From: Paraburkholderia sp. Ac-20340
Lineage (GTDB): Bacteria; Pseudomonadota; Gammaproteobacteria; Burkholderiales; Burkholderiaceae
Direction of reading: 5' to 3'
Assembly (NCBI RefSeq): GCF_017104965.1
Contig: NZ_JAAGPR010000001.1
Coordinates: forward strand, 310,001-374,000
DNA: 64,000 nucleotides
Below the pieces are notes generated by a model, which was given only the letters and a program-made list of their open reading frames with translations, was not told where the DNA came from and ran no database searches. The translations under genes were made by a program, and so were the position numbers. Each line of letters opens with the position of its first letter. The stretch's first letter is position 1. This document shows, one piece after another, positions 61,855-64,000 of the stretch.

Positions 61855-63006
61855 TCAGAACAACGCGACGTCGCCCGGTTGCGCCCCCGGTTGCGGCCGG
61901 CGGGGTAACCGGATGGTGAACACGGTGCCTTCGGCTTCGTTCGAGATCACGTTGACGTCGCCGCCATGCGTGCGTGCGATCAGCCGCACGATATGCAGGC
62001 CAAGACCCAGTCCCGAGCCCTGACGTTCGGCGCGCGTGGCGGTGCTGAACGCGCCGAACAGCAGCGGCATCACATCGGCGGGAATCGCGCCCAGGTTGGC
62101 CACGGTCACCAGCACTTCGCCGGGCGACTCGCCGTTTGCGCGCACGCGCACGGGCGCGTGTGCCTCGCCATGCGTGAGCGCGTTGTTGACGAGGTTGGCC
62201 ACCGCCTGCGCCACGAGATCCGAATCCCACTGGCCGGCCAGATCGCCGTGTGCTTCGAACACGAGACGGCTATCGGCGAGCGTGGCCGTGTTCGCCGCGA
62301 ACTCTTCGATCACCGCCTGGCAAAGCGTGTCGAGCTGCACGTGCGAGCGCCGCAGCGGCAGGCGTCCGCCTTGCAGGCGCGCGAGATTGAGCAACTGCTC
62401 GACCATGCGCGTCATGCGCCGCCCGCAATGTTCGATGCGCCGTCCAACGGCCGTGGTCTTTTCGTCGGTCGAGGCGCGCATCAGATATTCCGCCGAACTC
62501 ATCACGGCCGACAGCGGCGTGCGCAGATCGTGGCTGAGCACCGCCATCAGCATTTCGTTGGCTTCGAGCATTTGCCGCGTGGCGGCGAGCTGTTCGGCGA
62601 GCTGGCGCTTTTGCAGTTCGAGCTGCACGAAAATGCCCACCTTCGATTGCACGATGCGCGGCTCGATGGGCTTGTAGAGAAAGTCCACCGCGCCGGCTTC
62701 GTAGCCCTGGAAGGTGCGGATCGCGTCCTGCGAGGTGGCCGTGAGGAAGATGATCGGCACATGCGAGGTGCGCGGGCTGCCGCGGATCAGCGAGGCCAGT
62801 TCGAAGCCGCTCATGCCCGGCATGTTGACGTCGAGAATGGCGACGGCGACGTCGTGTTCGAGCAGCAGTTCGAGCGCCTCGACCCCCGAGCGGGCCACGA
62901 GCAGCCGCACTTCGGGCCGCGCGAGCAGGGCCGCGAGCGCGGTGAGGTTGTGCTCGATGTCGTCGACGATCAGCACATTGACGATGGGCATATTGATGCT
63001 GTTCAT
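61855..63006 (-). CDS. Receiver/histidine kinase hybrid
   Basis: A 383-residue protein with N-terminal receiver (Asp59 in AILDVNMPGMSG; Lys in DFLYKPIEPRIVQ) and a kinase core (His159 in VLSHDLRTPLSAVMSS; ATP-binding RQGSGLGLGLHIVRLIARTHGG near 340). A short coiled coil joins them. This response-regulator-first kinase type is common in the cheR-cheB-kinase stress operons of Proteobacteria. The TTG at 63015 is an alternative start; ATG 63006 is 16 bases after cheB, so it is probably one operon. Confidence 0.9.
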   Translation of the reverse strand: MNSINMPIVNVLIVDDIEHNLTALAALLARPEVRLLVARSGVEALELLLEHDVAVAILDVNMPGMSGFELASLIRGSPRTSHVPIIFLTATSQDAIRTFQGYEAGAVDFLYKPIEPRIVQSKVGIFVQLELQKRQLAEQLAATRQMLEANEMLMAVLSHDLRTPLSAVMSSAEYLMRASTDEKTTAVGRRIEHCGRRMTRMVEQLLNLARLQGGRLPLRRSHVQLDTLCQAVIEEFAANTATLADSRLVFEAHGDLAGQWDSDLVAQAVANLVNNALTHGEAHAPVRVRANGESPGEVLVTVANLGAIPADVMPLLFGAFSTATRAERQGSGLGLGLHIVRLIARTHGGDVNVISNEAEGTVFTIRLPRRPQPGAQPGDVALF

Positions 63007-63022
63007 TAAGGTCAATCCAGGA

Positions 63023-63652
63023 TCAAGCCAGATTCAGCCCCGGCCACGCGGCAAGCCGCGCGCCGAGAGTGGCAGGGGTCATCGTTTCATCGGCGGCGCC
63101 CAGCGCGATGGCCGCTTCGGGCATCTGCGGCGCGCTGGCGGTGGCGGGCGTCTGCACCCAGGCCGTGCCGCCCGCCGCGCGGATCGCAGCGAGCCCGCGC
63201 GCGCCGTCGTCGTTGGCGCCCGACAGCAGCACGCCCAGCAGGCGCGAGCCGTAAGCGTCGGCGGCGGATTCCATCAGCACGTCGATCGACGGGCGCGAAT
63301 AACGCACCGGGCCGCCGATCGACAGCGCGATGCAGGCCTGCGCGTCCACCAGCATGTGGTAGTCGGGCGGCGCGATATAGACGCGACCGGCGACGATCGG
63401 CTCGCCCGCGTCCGGTTCGCTGACCGGCAGCGCGCAGCGGTCCGATAAGGCGCGCACGAGAAAGCTCGGCGTGGCGGGCGGCAGATGCAGCACGATCAGC
63501 ACGGCCGCGCCGAAACGTGCGGGCAGCATCGGCAGGATCTGGCCGAGCACCTCCACGCCGCCCGCCGACGCGCCAATCACGACGGCGTCGAACGGGCCAG
63601 CGGCCGGTGTTGTCCCGTGTGCTGGCGGACAGGCGGTTGGTTGAGCGGACAT
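63023..63652 (-). CDS. CheB-type methylesterase without receiver domain
   Basis: A 209-residue CheB catalytic domain; full CheB has an extra N-terminal receiver that is absent here. The triad Ser29 (VIGASAGGVE), His56 (LHLPP) and Asp148 (SGANDDG) is intact. It would remove glutamyl methyl esters from a chemoreceptor-like or other partner. Sits between cheR (19-base gap) and the receiver/kinase gene. Confidence 0.92.
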   Translation of the reverse strand: MSAQPTACPPAHGTTPAAGPFDAVVIGASAGGVEVLGQILPMLPARFGAAVLIVLHLPPATPSFLVRALSDRCALPVSEPDAGEPIVAGRVYIAPPDYHMLVDAQACIALSIGGPVRYSRPSIDVLMESAADAYGSRLLGVLLSGANDDGARGLAAIRAAGGTAWVQTPATASAPQMPEAAIALGAADETMTPATLGARLAAWPGLNLA

Positions 63653-63671
63653 GATGGTCTGGCTATGCGGT

Positions 63672-64000
63672 TCAGCGCTTCTGGTAAATGCGTTCGGCGG
63701 CGCGGAACTCGTCGAAGGCTTCGTGGCGTTGCGAAAAACGCAGATTCTCCTTGCTGCCGAGTCCCAGAAAGCCGCGCCGCACCAGCGCGCGTTCGAACAG
63801 GCCGATCGCGCGGTCCTGCAGCGGGCGGTCGAAATAGATCAGCACGTTGCGGCACGACACCAGATGCGCTTCGAGAAAGACTTCGTCGGTGGCGAGGCTG
63901 TGATCGGCGAACACCACGCGTTCCTTGAGCGTGCTCGACAACCGCGCGCCGTTATAGGCCGCGTGATAGTAATCGGACAGCGTGCGCCGCCCGCCGGCCG
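63672..64000 (-). CDS. CheR-type protein methyltransferase, C-terminal part
   Basis: The last about 109 residues of a CheR SAM-dependent glutamate methyltransferase; the gene continues beyond the right edge. Diagnostic end: ERVVFADHSLATDEVFLEAHLVSCRNVLIYF, then GLFERALVRRGFLGLGSKE. It is the first visible gene of the cheR-cheB-kinase operon. Confidence 0.92.
   Translation of the reverse strand, partial: AGGRRTLSDYYHAAYNGARLSSTLKERVVFADHSLATDEVFLEAHLVSCRNVLIYFDRPLQDRAIGLFERALVRRGFLGLGSKENLRFSQRHEAFDEFRAAERIYQKR

Overview
The window reads as high-GC DNA from a Burkholderiales member, most likely Paraburkholderia or a close relative in Burkholderia sensu lato. The evidence is strong G/C third-position bias, Burkholderia-type porins, a complete choline and glycine-betaine degradation locus in the arrangement known from Burkholderia and Pseudomonas, and two copies of a long inverted-repeat intergenic element. 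I saw no rRNA, tRNA, CRISPR array, recognisable transposase or replication origin.

Layout. 1-2.3 kb: end of a porin, a small secreted protein and a GNAT acetyltransferase. 2.5-16.9 kb: a co-directional export-type cluster with a DUF6916-like protein, a phage tail-collar protein, a 2421-residue LEPR/DUF4347 protein carrying 12 beta-rich repeats, a TolC-type outer-membrane lipoprotein, two HlyD-type adaptors (one fused to a GAF-like domain) and a PqqD-like/M50 protease/lipoyl fusion. No ABC ATPase lies in the cluster. I consider this the most likely under-described system here. 17-28 kb: two direct copies of the inverted-repeat element (16964-17511 and 27578-28091) bracket a PsiE-like protein, an orphan ChoX binding protein, an APC permease, an FkbM methyltransferase, betIBA and a second porin.

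28.3-56.5 kb: the betaine catabolic supercluster. Choline is oxidised to betaine by BetA and BetB. GbcAB demethylates betaine to dimethylglycine, DgcAB with a dedicated ETF pair gives sarcosine, and SoxBDAG gives glycine. GlyA converts glycine to serine and SdaA converts serine to pyruvate. FdhA and PurU handle the released one-carbon units, and a FolB-like protein is translationally coupled to soxG. A betaine-type ABC importer and three DJ-1/AraC (GlxA-type) regulators complete the locus. An M19-like protein with altered metal ligands and a V4R protein sit inside the demethylation operon with no assigned job.

56.7-64 kb: signalling genes on the minus strand. These are a 1312-residue hybrid kinase with two kinase cores and two receivers, a small secreted protein, and a cheR (partial)-cheB-receiver/kinase operon that runs off the right edge.
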